In this document: positions 1 through 6,144 of the stretch, piece after piece
How positions within the stretch are numbered: the stretch's first letter is position 1
How the letters are laid out: every line of letters starts with the position of its first letter
Origin: an uncultured Clostridia bacterium
GTDB taxonomy: Bacteria; Bacillota; Clostridia; Oscillospirales; Ruminococcaceae
DNA: 10,258 bases
NCBI GenBank assembly: GCA_937892655.1
Contig: CALBJC010000070.1
Span: 1 to 10,258, forward strand
Reading direction: 5' to 3'
Program-made: the position numbers and the translations under genes
The notes under the pieces: generated by a model
The model's input: the letters and a program-made list of their open reading frames with translations, nothing else
Databases searched by the model: none
Told to the model about the DNA's origin: nothing

Positions 1-825
1 ATCGTTGATGTTTGCAAGCTGGCTTGAGCAGGGAACAAACATGGGAGCAACGCCGATATCCATCATGCCGCCTTCTTCTACCTTGCATCTGCCGATAAGC
101 TTGATAACACATCCGTAGTTTGCGGCGTACTGAACGTCCTCAAGAGTGATCTTTGTGATACCCTCTGTATGTACATTGTCGGGATAAATATGCTTGCCGT
201 AGGCAAGAGATGCCAGGATGCAGATTTTTCTGCAAGCGTCATGACCTTCAACGTCGGCAGTGGGGTCTTTTTCGGCATAGCCAAGCTCCTGAGCAAGCTT
301 TAAAGCTTCATCAAAGCCCATACCCTCTTTGATCATCTTTGTGAGGATAAAGTTTGTTGTACCGTTTAAGATACCTGCAATCTTTTCAATCTTGTTACCT
401 GCAAGGCACTGATGTAACGGTCTGATAATAGGAATGCCACCACCAACGCTTGCTTCAAACATATAGTTACAGCCCTTTTCCTTTGCAATCTGCAAAAGCT
501 CAGCACCGTGAGTAGCAACAAGCTCTTTATTTGATGTTACAACGCTCTTGCCCTTTTCAAGCAATGCCTTTGTAAAGTTATATGCTACAGTTGCACCACC
601 GATAACCTCAGCAACGATTTCAATTTCATCGTCATTCAGGATAATGTTGAAATCCTTGATAAGCTTATCCTTATAAATGCTGTCAGGAAAATCTCTTAAA
701 TCAAGGATATACTTGATATCAAGATCCTTGCCTGCTTTTTTACAGATAGAATCCTTATTAGCATAGAAAAGCTCAACTGTACCTGAGCCTACTACACCAA
801 AACCTAAAACTGCTATTTTTGCCAT
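1..825 (-). CDS. hom: Homoserine dehydrogenase, partial (3' end beyond window)
   Basis: This enzyme reduces aspartate semialdehyde to homoserine with NAD(P)H, the branch point to threonine and methionine. The frame is open from the ATG at 825 to the window edge, giving 275 residues of a protein that is usually 400-430 long. The missing part would contain the end of the catalytic domain and the usual C-terminal ACT domain. Visible signatures are the Rossmann start MAKIAVLGFGVVGSG (residues 1-15), SVVTSNKELVATHG, GGGIPIIRPL, GILNGTTNFIL and DPTADVEGHDACRK. In the last of these, Asp196 and Lys200 match the catalytic Asp/Lys pair known from yeast homoserine dehydrogenase. An AAGGAGAG ribosome binding site at about 836-843 supports the start. 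The gene begins 27 bases after the ACT-domain regulator on the same strand, so the two are almost certainly co-transcribed. I am very confident of the family. Confidence 0.96.
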   Translation of the reverse strand, partial: MAKIAVLGFGVVGSGTVELFYANKDSICKKAGKDLDIKYILDLRDFPDSIYKDKLIKDFNIILNDDEIEIVAEVIGGATVAYNFTKALLEKGKSVVTSNKELVATHGAELLQIAKEKGCNYMFEASVGGGIPIIRPLHQCLAGNKIEKIAGILNGTTNFILTKMIKEGMGFDEALKLAQELGYAEKDPTADVEGHDACRKICILASLAYGKHIYPDNVHTEGITKITLEDVQYAANYGCVIKLIGRCKVEEGGMMDIGVAPMFVPCSSQLANIND

Positions 826-852
826 TATGAAATACTCTCCTTAAAACAGGCT

Positions 853-1299
853 TTATTCGCCTGAAATTATTTTTACATCAATTACTCCGACAACATCTGA
901 AAAGCTATCTGTTATCACAGCTGTATGAGGAGCATCCTCATTATCAAATCTTATCGAAATCGTTACTGCCGCTACTCCGTCAACAGGAATATTCTGATTA
1001 ACGGTCAGAACGTTTGCGCCAAGCTCATACAGCTTTGACAAAACTGCTGACAAAACACCGGGCGTATCCTTTAAAATAAAGTAAAGTGAAATAATGCGGT
1101 TGCGCAATTTTTCATCGTAGGAAAAAACGCTGTCACGATATTTATAGTATGCACTTCTTGATATGCCTACCTCTCTGCAGACCTGGGCTAAGTTCTTTGA
1201 CTCTCTGCAAGCAAGACGCTTTTTGGCATCAAGTATTTTTAAAAAGATGTCAGGAAGCACTGCTGTATTTACTACAACAAAGCGCTGCTGGTTGTCCAT
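853..1299 (-). CDS. ACT-domain regulatory protein (ThrR/PheB-like, UPF0735)
   Basis: This is a 148-residue protein with two parts. Residues about 35-56 (NLAQVCREVGISRSAYYKYRD) look like a helix-turn-helix. Residues about 66-145 form an ACT domain (ILKDTPGVLSAVLSKLYELGANVLTVNQ), a fold that commonly binds amino acids. The length and architecture match the UPF0735 family, whose Bacillus subtilis member PheB was renamed ThrR and described as a DNA-binding repressor of threonine genes. Here it lies directly before homoserine dehydrogenase, so a role as a threonine-sensing, self-regulating repressor of this operon is a reasonable inference, but not shown. The start is backed by a near-perfect GGAGGTGG site at 1303-1310, and a consensus promoter lies just upstream. 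The substrate sensed cannot be told from sequence alone. Confidence 0.9.
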   Translation of the reverse strand: MDNQQRFVVVNTAVLPDIFLKILDAKKRLACRESKNLAQVCREVGISRSAYYKYRDSVFSYDEKLRNRIISLYFILKDTPGVLSAVLSKLYELGANVLTVNQNIPVDGVAAVTISIRFDNEDAPHTAVITDSFSDVVGVIDVKIISGE

Positions 1300-1329
1300 A
1301 GTCCACCTCCAGAGTACAGATGTTTTTGC

Positions 1330-1345
1330 TATAGATACAACTATA
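1330..1345. promoter_or_regulatory. Possible operator: inverted repeat over the -10 box
   Basis: TATAG (1330-1334) and CTATA (1341-1345) form an inverted repeat with a 6-base spacer. It covers the -10 box and the expected transcription start of the regulator-hom operon. A dimeric repressor bound here would block initiation, and the first gene of the operon is itself a likely repressor. The arms are only 5 bp and AT-rich, so chance is a real alternative. Confidence 0.3.
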
Positions 1346-1368
1346 CCACTTTGTTATGAGTTTGTCAA
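1340..1368 (-). promoter_or_regulatory. Sigma-A promoter of the ACT regulator-hom operon
   Basis: On the minus strand the -35 box TTGACA (1363-1368) and the -10 box TATAGT (1340-1345) are separated by exactly 17 bases. Transcription should begin near 1333, leaving a leader of about 34 bases before the ATG at 1299. The leader is too short for a riboswitch or a T-box, so control is more likely at the promoter. Confidence 0.88.
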
Positions 1369-1460
1369 GGAAATTAGTGTAGAAAAACTCTGAACGGATT
1401 TAATCTTTTATGTGTATTTTGTCATCAGGTTTTCTAATTGTTCATTATTGTGTATTCAGC

Positions 1461-1512
1461 TTTTAAAAAAGTAAAAAAAGGACTTGCAAATGAAAATAAA
1501 ATATGCTATAAT
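1461..1512 (+). promoter_or_regulatory. Strong promoter of the SRP RNA (and perhaps the dnaX operon)
   Basis: The -35 box TTGCAA (1484-1489) and a perfect -10 box TATAAT (1507-1512) are 17 bases apart. Directly upstream, 1461-1480 is a run of T and A tracts resembling an UP element, as expected for a highly expressed stable RNA. The start should fall near 1519-1521. The stretch from about 1369 to 1460, between the two divergent promoters, shows no gene or clear structure. Confidence 0.88.
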
Positions 1513-1530
1513 TGAAAAGTCGATTAAGAA

Positions 1531-1668
1531 TATCAATCCGAGATACAGGTGTGTTGGTCCTGTGCAATGGAACACTGTGAACCATGTCAGGCGGGGAACC
1601 GAGCAGCATTAAGCAGATGGCTCTGTGTGACACAGTTTCGCCTGCACACCTATATGTCGGATTGATTT
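1531..1668 (+). ncRNA. ffs: Signal recognition particle RNA (small bacterial type)
   Basis: This RNA is the scaffold of the signal recognition particle, which binds Ffh and targets membrane and secreted proteins. The conserved helix 8 is plain: GTCAGG (1586-1591), a CGG-GGAA-CCG tetraloop stem (1592-1601) and AGCAGC (1602-1607), followed by the usual GCAGATGG. The ends pair: ATCAATCCG (1532-1540) with CGGATTGAT (1658-1666), then AGGTGTG (1547-1553) with CACACCT (1645-1651). Because the two ends pair straight into helix 5, there is no room for an Alu domain. It is therefore the short type of about 135-140 bases, not the 270-base Bacillus scRNA type. The position just before dnaX matches the scr-dnaX order in B. 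subtilis. The exact mature ends are inferred from the pairing. Confidence 0.93.
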
Positions 1669-1671
1669 TTT
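1658..1671 (+). terminator. Likely 3' terminator of the SRP RNA
   Basis: The closing arm of the terminal stem (1658-1666) runs into six T residues (1666-1671), so the end helix of the RNA can act as an intrinsic terminator. It sits only 25 bases before the dnaX ATG, so some read-through is probably needed to express dnaX. Confidence 0.6.
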
Positions 1672-1696
1672 AAAATGAGGTTTTGGAGGGATTGAG

Positions 1697-3337
1697 ATGT
1701 ATACAGCCTTATACAGAAAATGGCGTCCGCTGACTTTTGATGATGTTGTTTCTCAGCCTTCTGTTACTACTACTCTTAAGAATCAGATAACGGGCAACAA
1801 AACTGCTCACGCTTATCTGTTTACCGGCTCAAGAGGTACGGGTAAAACTACCTGTGCAAGAATTTTCGCAAAGGCGATAAACTGCGCAAACTCAAAGGAC
1901 GGTAACCCATGCCTTGAATGCTCATTCTGCGAGGATGCGGCAACGGGCAATGCTATTGATATCATAGAAATTGACGCGGCTTCAAACAACAGCGTTGAGG
2001 ATATAAGAGATTTAAGGGCATCTGCCAATATAACCCCTGAAAAATGTAAATACAAGGTTTATATCATTGACGAGGTTCATATGCTCTCAGCAAGTGCCTT
2101 CAATGCACTTCTGAAGGTTATGGAAGAACCGCCTGCCCACGTTAAGTTTATCTTAGCTACTACTGAAATTCACAAGGTTCCTGCAACTATTATTTCACGT
2201 TGTCAGAGATTTGATTTCAGAAGAATTTTAATTTCAGATATTGTAAACAGACTTACCTTTATTGCAAAGGAAGAAAATATAAATCTTACCACAGACGCTG
2301 CAGAGCTTATTGCAAGAATTGCTGACGGTGGTATGAGAGATGCGCTCTCCCTGCTTGACCAGTGCATAGCATATTCTACTGATGTTGACGCAAACACAGT
2401 TTCATTTGCAGCAGGCATTGCGGGCAGAGAATATTTATTTGACGTTTTGGATTATGTTTTTAATAAACAGCCTGCAAAATGTATTGACATTTTAAATGAA
2501 TTATATTCAATGTCAAAGGATCTGCAGACCTTCTGCAAAGAGCTTTTAGAGCAGATGAGAAATCTAATGCTTATAAAGAGTATTCCTGAAAATATTGATA
2601 TCTTATCCTGCTTGAACAGCGAAAGAGAAAGGCTCTCTCAGATTGCGAGCAAGGTTTCACTCTCAGATATTATCGATAAGATGGAAATTTTGCAGGAAAC
2701 AAATGAACGCTTAACAAAAGCGGTTTCAAAGCGCGTTGAGGTTGAGATGTGTCTTGTAAAGCTTTGCAGTGATCTGAAGGCGCAAGCAGCGGTTACAGCT
2801 CAGCCTAGTGCTGACAACGCTGATATCGAGGCTTTGAATTTAAAGCTTTCGGCTCTTGAAAAAGCAGTAGCTTCAGGAAGTATTCAGAAGGTTCAGCCTG
2901 CTGTTACAAAGACTGAGGAAAATCCTCTTGTACCAGAGGCAAATGCGCCTATCCAGCCGGACGAGCCTCTGAGAATTGATCTTAAAAAGGTTACAAAGGA
3001 CGTTTTAAAAGAGCTGACGCAGTGGCCTGATGTTGTTGAAAAATTCTCAGGTGTTGCACCTTCTCTTTCAGGTGCACTTGATGGTTCAAGAGCGTTTTAT
3101 TATGAAGAGGATGGTCAGAATCTTCTCATCATCTATTATGAGAACAGCTTTTTCGGTTCGCTGTTCAAAAGCCGTGACAAAGCGGCTCTGCTTTTTAAGA
3201 CCGTAACTGAATGCACAGGAAAAAGCTTCTACATCAAGACAAAATGCATCAAAGGCGCAAAGGAAAATGCACAGAATCCTATCAACCAGCTTCTGAGCAA
3301 GGCGCAGGATGCAGATGTAGAGGTTAAAATAAACTAA
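1697..3337 (+). CDS. dnaX: DNA polymerase III subunit gamma/tau (clamp loader)
   Basis: DnaX is the ATPase motor of the clamp loader, which places the beta sliding clamp on DNA at the replication fork. The 546-residue protein opens with the family hallmark ALYRKWRPLTFDDVV. It has a Walker A motif GSRGTGKT (44-51), zinc-binding cysteines C63, C72, C75 and C78, a Walker B motif VYIIDEVH (121-128), and the sensor/arginine-finger region ATTEIHKVPATIISRC (154-169). GGMRDALSLLDQ follows in the lid domain. A low-complexity Ala/Pro/Gln/Glu linker (about 365-425) leads to a C-terminal tau-like domain. The start is supported by GGAGGG at 1685-1690. The gene heads a dnaX-ybaB-recR operon. I found no convincing slippery site for making a shorter gamma form. 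Confidence 0.97.
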   Translation: MYTALYRKWRPLTFDDVVSQPSVTTTLKNQITGNKTAHAYLFTGSRGTGKTTCARIFAKAINCANSKDGNPCLECSFCEDAATGNAIDIIEIDAASNNSVEDIRDLRASANITPEKCKYKVYIIDEVHMLSASAFNALLKVMEEPPAHVKFILATTEIHKVPATIISRCQRFDFRRILISDIVNRLTFIAKEENINLTTDAAELIARIADGGMRDALSLLDQCIAYSTDVDANTVSFAAGIAGREYLFDVLDYVFNKQPAKCIDILNELYSMSKDLQTFCKELLEQMRNLMLIKSIPENIDILSCLNSERERLSQIASKVSLSDIIDKMEILQETNERLTKAVSKRVEVEMCLVKLCSDLKAQAAVTAQPSADNADIEALNLKLSALEKAVASGSIQKVQPAVTKTEENPLVPEANAPIQPDEPLRIDLKKVTKDVLKELTQWPDVVEKFSGVAPSLSGALDGSRAFYYEEDGQNLLIIYYENSFFGSLFKSRDKAALLFKTVTECTGKSFYIKTKCIKGAKENAQNPINQLLSKAQDADVEVKIN

Positions 3338-3362
3338 ACTATAATTTTCGGAGGAATTTTTT

Positions 3363-3710
3363 ATGAAAGCAAGACTTCCAGCAGGTATGAAGGGCGGCCC
3401 TTCAAATATGAATCAGATGATCAAGCAGGCTCAGAAGATGCAGGACGATATCACTGCTCTCCAGGCTGACCTTGAACAGAGAGAATTCAACGCTTCAGTA
3501 GGCGGCGGCGCTGTTGACATCACAATCAACGGTAAGAGAAACGTTTTAGATCTCAAGATCAAGCCTGAGGTTGTTGACCCTGAAGATGTTGAAATGCTCC
3601 AGGATCTTATCATGAGCGCTTTCAACGAAGCTATCAGAATTCTTGATGAAACTTCTGACGCTGAAATGCAGAAGCTCACAGGCGGCGTTTCAATCCCTGG
3701 TTTATTCTAA
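3363..3710 (+). CDS. ybaB: YbaB/EbfC family nucleoid-associated protein
   Basis: This is a small DNA-binding protein of 115 residues, the normal family length. Members form dimers shaped like tweezers and bind DNA, and in several bacteria are linked to nucleoid organisation or recombination with RecR. The sequence starts with a Gly/Met-rich tail (MKARLPAGMKGGPSNMNQMIKQAQKMQ), continues through a long helix (about 15-40), and has the typical core VGGGAVDITINGKRNVLDLKIKPEVVDPEDVEMLQDLIMSAFNEA (about 46-90). It ends with TGGVSIPGLF. A GGAGG site at 3350-3354 fixes the start. It lies 25 bases after dnaX and 3 bases before recR, the usual order in bacteria. Its exact role remains uncertain. Confidence 0.95.
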   Translation: MKARLPAGMKGGPSNMNQMIKQAQKMQDDITALQADLEQREFNASVGGGAVDITINGKRNVLDLKIKPEVVDPEDVEMLQDLIMSAFNEAIRILDETSDAEMQKLTGGVSIPGLF

Positions 3711-3713
3711 ATC

Positions 3714-4316
3714 ATGGCTGAATCAAACGCTTTACCTCTTATTGAGCTTGCAGAACAGTTTGCAAAGCTGCCCGGTATCGGTATGAAAACCGCACAGCGT
3801 CTTGCATACCACGTTATGACAATGACAAAAGAGGAATGTCAGGCTTTTGCTGACGCTATACTTAATGCTAAAACAGATATTCACAGATGTAAAGTCTGCC
3901 AGAATTTCACAGAGCTTGATACCTGTATTATCTGCTCAAATGCAAAGCGAGATACATCGACTATCTGCGTTGTAGAATCCTCAAAGGATATCGCGGCATT
4001 TGAGAGAACAAACGAGTATCACGGGCTTTACCATGTTCTGCATGGTCTTATCTCCCCTATCGATGGCGTTACTCCTGATAAGCTCACAATAAAGGAGCTT
4101 CTCTCCCGAGTAAACAACAGCGAGATAAAAGAGGTTATTATGGCAACAAGCCCGACTGTTGAGGGCGAGGCTACCGCTATGTATATTTCAAGGCTTTTAA
4201 AGCCTCTTGAAATAAAGGTAACCCGTTTAGCATCAGGCTTACCCGTTGGCGCTATACTTGAGTATGCTGATGAGATCACTCTCTTCAAGGCGCTTTCAAA
4301 CAGAAGTGAAATGTAA
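3714..4316 (+). CDS. recR: Recombination mediator protein RecR
   Basis: RecR acts with RecO (and RecF) to load RecA on single-stranded gaps during recombinational repair. At 200 residues it has the normal length. Domains in order are a helix-hairpin-helix LPGIGMKTAQRLAYH (19-33), a four-cysteine zinc finger (C59, C62, C71, C74), and a Toprim domain (about 82-177) with ICVVESSKDIAAFE containing the conserved Glu88, then YHVLHGLISPIDGVTPD and VIMATSPTVEGEATA. The start codon lies 3 bases after the ybaB stop and has no recognisable Shine-Dalgarno sequence. Translation is therefore probably coupled to ybaB, and homology to the family N-terminus supports this ATG. It is the last gene of the operon. 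Confidence 0.97.
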   Translation: MAESNALPLIELAEQFAKLPGIGMKTAQRLAYHVMTMTKEECQAFADAILNAKTDIHRCKVCQNFTELDTCIICSNAKRDTSTICVVESSKDIAAFERTNEYHGLYHVLHGLISPIDGVTPDKLTIKELLSRVNNSEIKEVIMATSPTVEGEATAMYISRLLKPLEIKVTRLASGLPVGAILEYADEITLFKALSNRSEM

Positions 4317-4324
4317 TGTATTAA

Positions 4325-4355
4325 AAAAAGCTGTATCTTTTTGATACAGCTTTTT
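4325..4355. terminator. Bidirectional terminator between recR and cotH
   Basis: A perfect 13-bp stem (4325-4337 with 4343-4355) closes a TTTTT loop. The arms begin with A-runs and end with T-runs, so the hairpin works on both strands. It lies 8 bases after recR and 12 bases after the stop of the convergent lipoprotein gene, serving both. Confidence 0.93.
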
Positions 4356-4367
4356 ATTTTTATATTT

Positions 4368-6023
4368 TTACCATTCTGAGTCAAGCCAGTTTACTCTGTT
4401 ACGAACCCATTTGAGCAGGTCCATAGCACTGCCTACCTGCCATTCAGCTGTGAGTGAAAAATCATCTCTGTTTGCTTCAAGCTCTGCTTCAATGTTGCTC
4501 AAAACATTAAGAATTGTATTTGCACCGATTTCATTCCACCTTGCCTTTACAAGATCAACAAACCAGTCTTCGGTATTAAGAAGTACAAACCAAGGGTTTG
4601 TTCTGTCGCCATACTTGTTTACAAAGCTCATATCGTTGAATGCTGCGGCATAATACTTGTGGGTAGGATTGCCTTCATAAGCCCAGTTGAAATCCCAAGG
4701 GGAGATAAATGTGAGCTTTTTGTAGTTACTATCCTTTGAAAAATCAACGCACATATAGAAGCTGCCTTCACCGCAGTCATTATCGTGAACAAGCTCGTAC
4801 AGGATATACATATTGACGATTGAATCAATGTCAGCAACTGCGTTTATACAGTCATAAGCATTTGAATAATCTGAATTTACAAGATTCATATTTTTGTCAA
4901 GTGCGTAATATGTATTCTTTTCGCAGGCGTAATACATAATCTTGAATACGTTACTTACATATTTTTCAATGAATCGTTTCTGATTATCAGAATATATATC
5001 ATTCTTTATTGAGTATTCAGCAGGAACAAAATCTCTTCTTGTGCCCTCTAAATCTTCCACATTTGCATATTCATAGGTTACTGTAAAGTATGGGTCTTCA
5101 TCATCAGCGGCATAGTTATTGAGTTCAAGATAATAACCGATATCTGTACCCTGATAATTCTTTTCAGGCTCAAAAACATCAACTCTGTTTTCGTTTACCT
5201 GATTCTGTTCACAAAGAACATAAATGCCCTTGTATTTTGAGTTTATGAAAACAAGCACCATCTTTGAATCTGATGAATAGTTTTCAATAATCTTTTCTGC
5301 CATTGAAAAGGCTGTATAATCCATTACAAGATTCCAGTTCGCCTTGAGCAATACCCAGCTTTTACACTCAGCGCTATCGTTAAGCCCGAGCATTGAGGTT
5401 TTTTCATCAAACTTTATTCTGTAAGGTACTTCATTATCTAAAATCTGATTTACATCACCATAGTAGGCGGTTGAGTTACCTCTTACTCTGATACCTGCTG
5501 TAGCGCCCTGAATGAGATATTCATCCTCGCAGTTAAAAACATCTACTGCGCAGTCAAGATATTCTTCTAAAGACACAACAGGCTTTTTATCCTTTGTTGA
5601 AACAAAGATTACAGGAATATCAGAAAAGCCCTTGAGCATTTCAATATCACTTTTTACTGCATCAACATCAAGACCGAGTGAAGAATATGAATCTACAAAC
5701 TGCGGCACTTGGGGCTCAGGCTCTGTGGTAGTAGTAACAGTATCAGGAGCTGAAGTTATTGTAGCCTCTGTTGTTTCTTCTGTGGTAGTTTCAGTGGTTG
5801 TAGCCTCTGTTGTGGTTTCTTCAGTTGTGGTAGTAGGCTCGGTTGTTGTAGCTTCTGTTGTAGTAACTTCAGTAGGCTCTGTTGTTGTAATTTTCTCTGT
5901 CTGAGTTGTAGTTGTTGCAGGGGTATCTGCTACACTTTCATTTTCATTCTTGCAGGCACTAAGACAAAATGCCATACAAAGCGTTATTGCAAAAAGCAGT
6001 ATTCTTTTCTTCAAATTTCTCAT
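4368..6023 (-). CDS. CotH-kinase-domain lipoprotein with Thr/Glu-rich linker
   Basis: This is a predicted surface lipoprotein of 551 residues. Residues 1-24 form a lipoprotein signal (KKR, a hydrophobic core, lipobox LSAC with Cys24). Residues about 34-106 are a linker of repeated Thr, Glu and Ala/Pro, typical of cell-wall spanners in Ruminococcus-like bacteria. The rest matches the CotH family: GIRVRGNST, YRIKFDEKTSMLGL, KSWVLLKANWN, YKGIYVLCEQ, DIGYYLELN and ISPWDFNWAYEGN. CotH of Bacillus is an atypical protein kinase that phosphorylates spore coat proteins. Here the lipid anchor points to the outer membrane face instead, with an unknown target. No dockerin or cohesin follows, since the protein ends a few residues after the domain. 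The start is backed by GGTGAT at 6027-6032 (and AGGAGA at 6035-6040). It has its own promoter, so it is a single-gene unit. Confidence 0.9.
   Translation of the reverse strand: MRNLKKRILLFAITLCMAFCLSACKNENESVADTPATTTTQTEKITTTEPTEVTTTEATTTEPTTTTEETTTEATTTETTTEETTEATITSAPDTVTTTTEPEPQVPQFVDSYSSLGLDVDAVKSDIEMLKGFSDIPVIFVSTKDKKPVVSLEEYLDCAVDVFNCEDEYLIQGATAGIRVRGNSTAYYGDVNQILDNEVPYRIKFDEKTSMLGLNDSAECKSWVLLKANWNLVMDYTAFSMAEKIIENYSSDSKMVLVFINSKYKGIYVLCEQNQVNENRVDVFEPEKNYQGTDIGYYLELNNYAADDEDPYFTVTYEYANVEDLEGTRRDFVPAEYSIKNDIYSDNQKRFIEKYVSNVFKIMYYACEKNTYYALDKNMNLVNSDYSNAYDCINAVADIDSIVNMYILYELVHDNDCGEGSFYMCVDFSKDSNYKKLTFISPWDFNWAYEGNPTHKYYAAAFNDMSFVNKYGDRTNPWFVLLNTEDWFVDLVKARWNEIGANTILNVLSNIEAELEANRDDFSLTAEWQVGSAMDLLKWVRNRVNWLDSEW
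5720..5925 (-). repeat. Degenerate repeats encoding the Thr/Glu-rich linker
   Basis: The linker DNA is built from imperfect short units of Thr and Glu codons. One 14-base segment (plus strand GTAGCCTCTGTTGT) occurs at 5761-5774 and 5800-5813, and with one change at 5848-5861, offsets of 39 and 48 bases, both multiples of three. Such tracts can gain or lose units in frame, so linker length may vary between strains. The plus-strand Val/Ser-rich reading frame here is only its mirror image. Confidence 0.75.
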
Positions 6024-6066
6024 ATTATCACCATTCTCCTATCAAAGCATAATAGCTAGTATAATA

Positions 6067-6095
6067 ATTATAAATGTAACAAAGCTTAAAGTCAA
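6067..6095 (-). promoter_or_regulatory. Promoter of the CotH lipoprotein gene
   Basis: On the minus strand TTGACT (6090-6095) and TATAAT (6067-6072) are 17 bases apart. Transcription should start near 6060, giving a leader of about 37 bases. The promoter lies just behind the terminator of the MATE gene, so the lipoprotein gene is expressed separately. Confidence 0.85.
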
Positions 6096-6112
6096 TAATG
6101 ATATTTGAATAT

Positions 6113-6140
6113 TAAAAAGCCTCAGATTACTCTGAGGCTT
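6113..6140 (-). terminator. Terminator of the MATE transporter gene
   Basis: A 10-bp stem (6117-6126 with 6131-6140) with a 4-base loop is followed, on the minus strand, by five T residues. It lies just after the MATE stop codon at 6145. Confidence 0.9.
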
Positions 6141-6144
6141 AATT

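Noticed and set aside
1163..1393. Plus-strand frame of 76 codons over the ACT regulator start
   Set aside because: It lies antisense to the well-supported regulator gene and its promoter, has no ribosome binding site, and shows no family features.
1300..1530. Riboswitch or T-box in the divergent intergenic region
   Set aside because: Both leaders are very short once the promoters are placed, and no conserved riboswitch core or T-box sequence is visible.
2980..3000. A-rich stretch in dnaX as a possible frameshift site for a gamma form
   Set aside because: The phase gives T-AAA-AAG, which does not allow good re-pairing in the minus-one frame, and no stimulating structure is apparent.
4028..4384. 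Minus-strand frame of 118 codons over recR
   Set aside because: It is antisense to recR, runs through the bidirectional terminator, and has no family signature.
5512..5904. Plus-strand frame rich in Val and Ser repeats
   Set aside because: It is the complement of the Thr/Glu linker of the CotH lipoprotein, has no ribosome binding site, and resembles no protein family.
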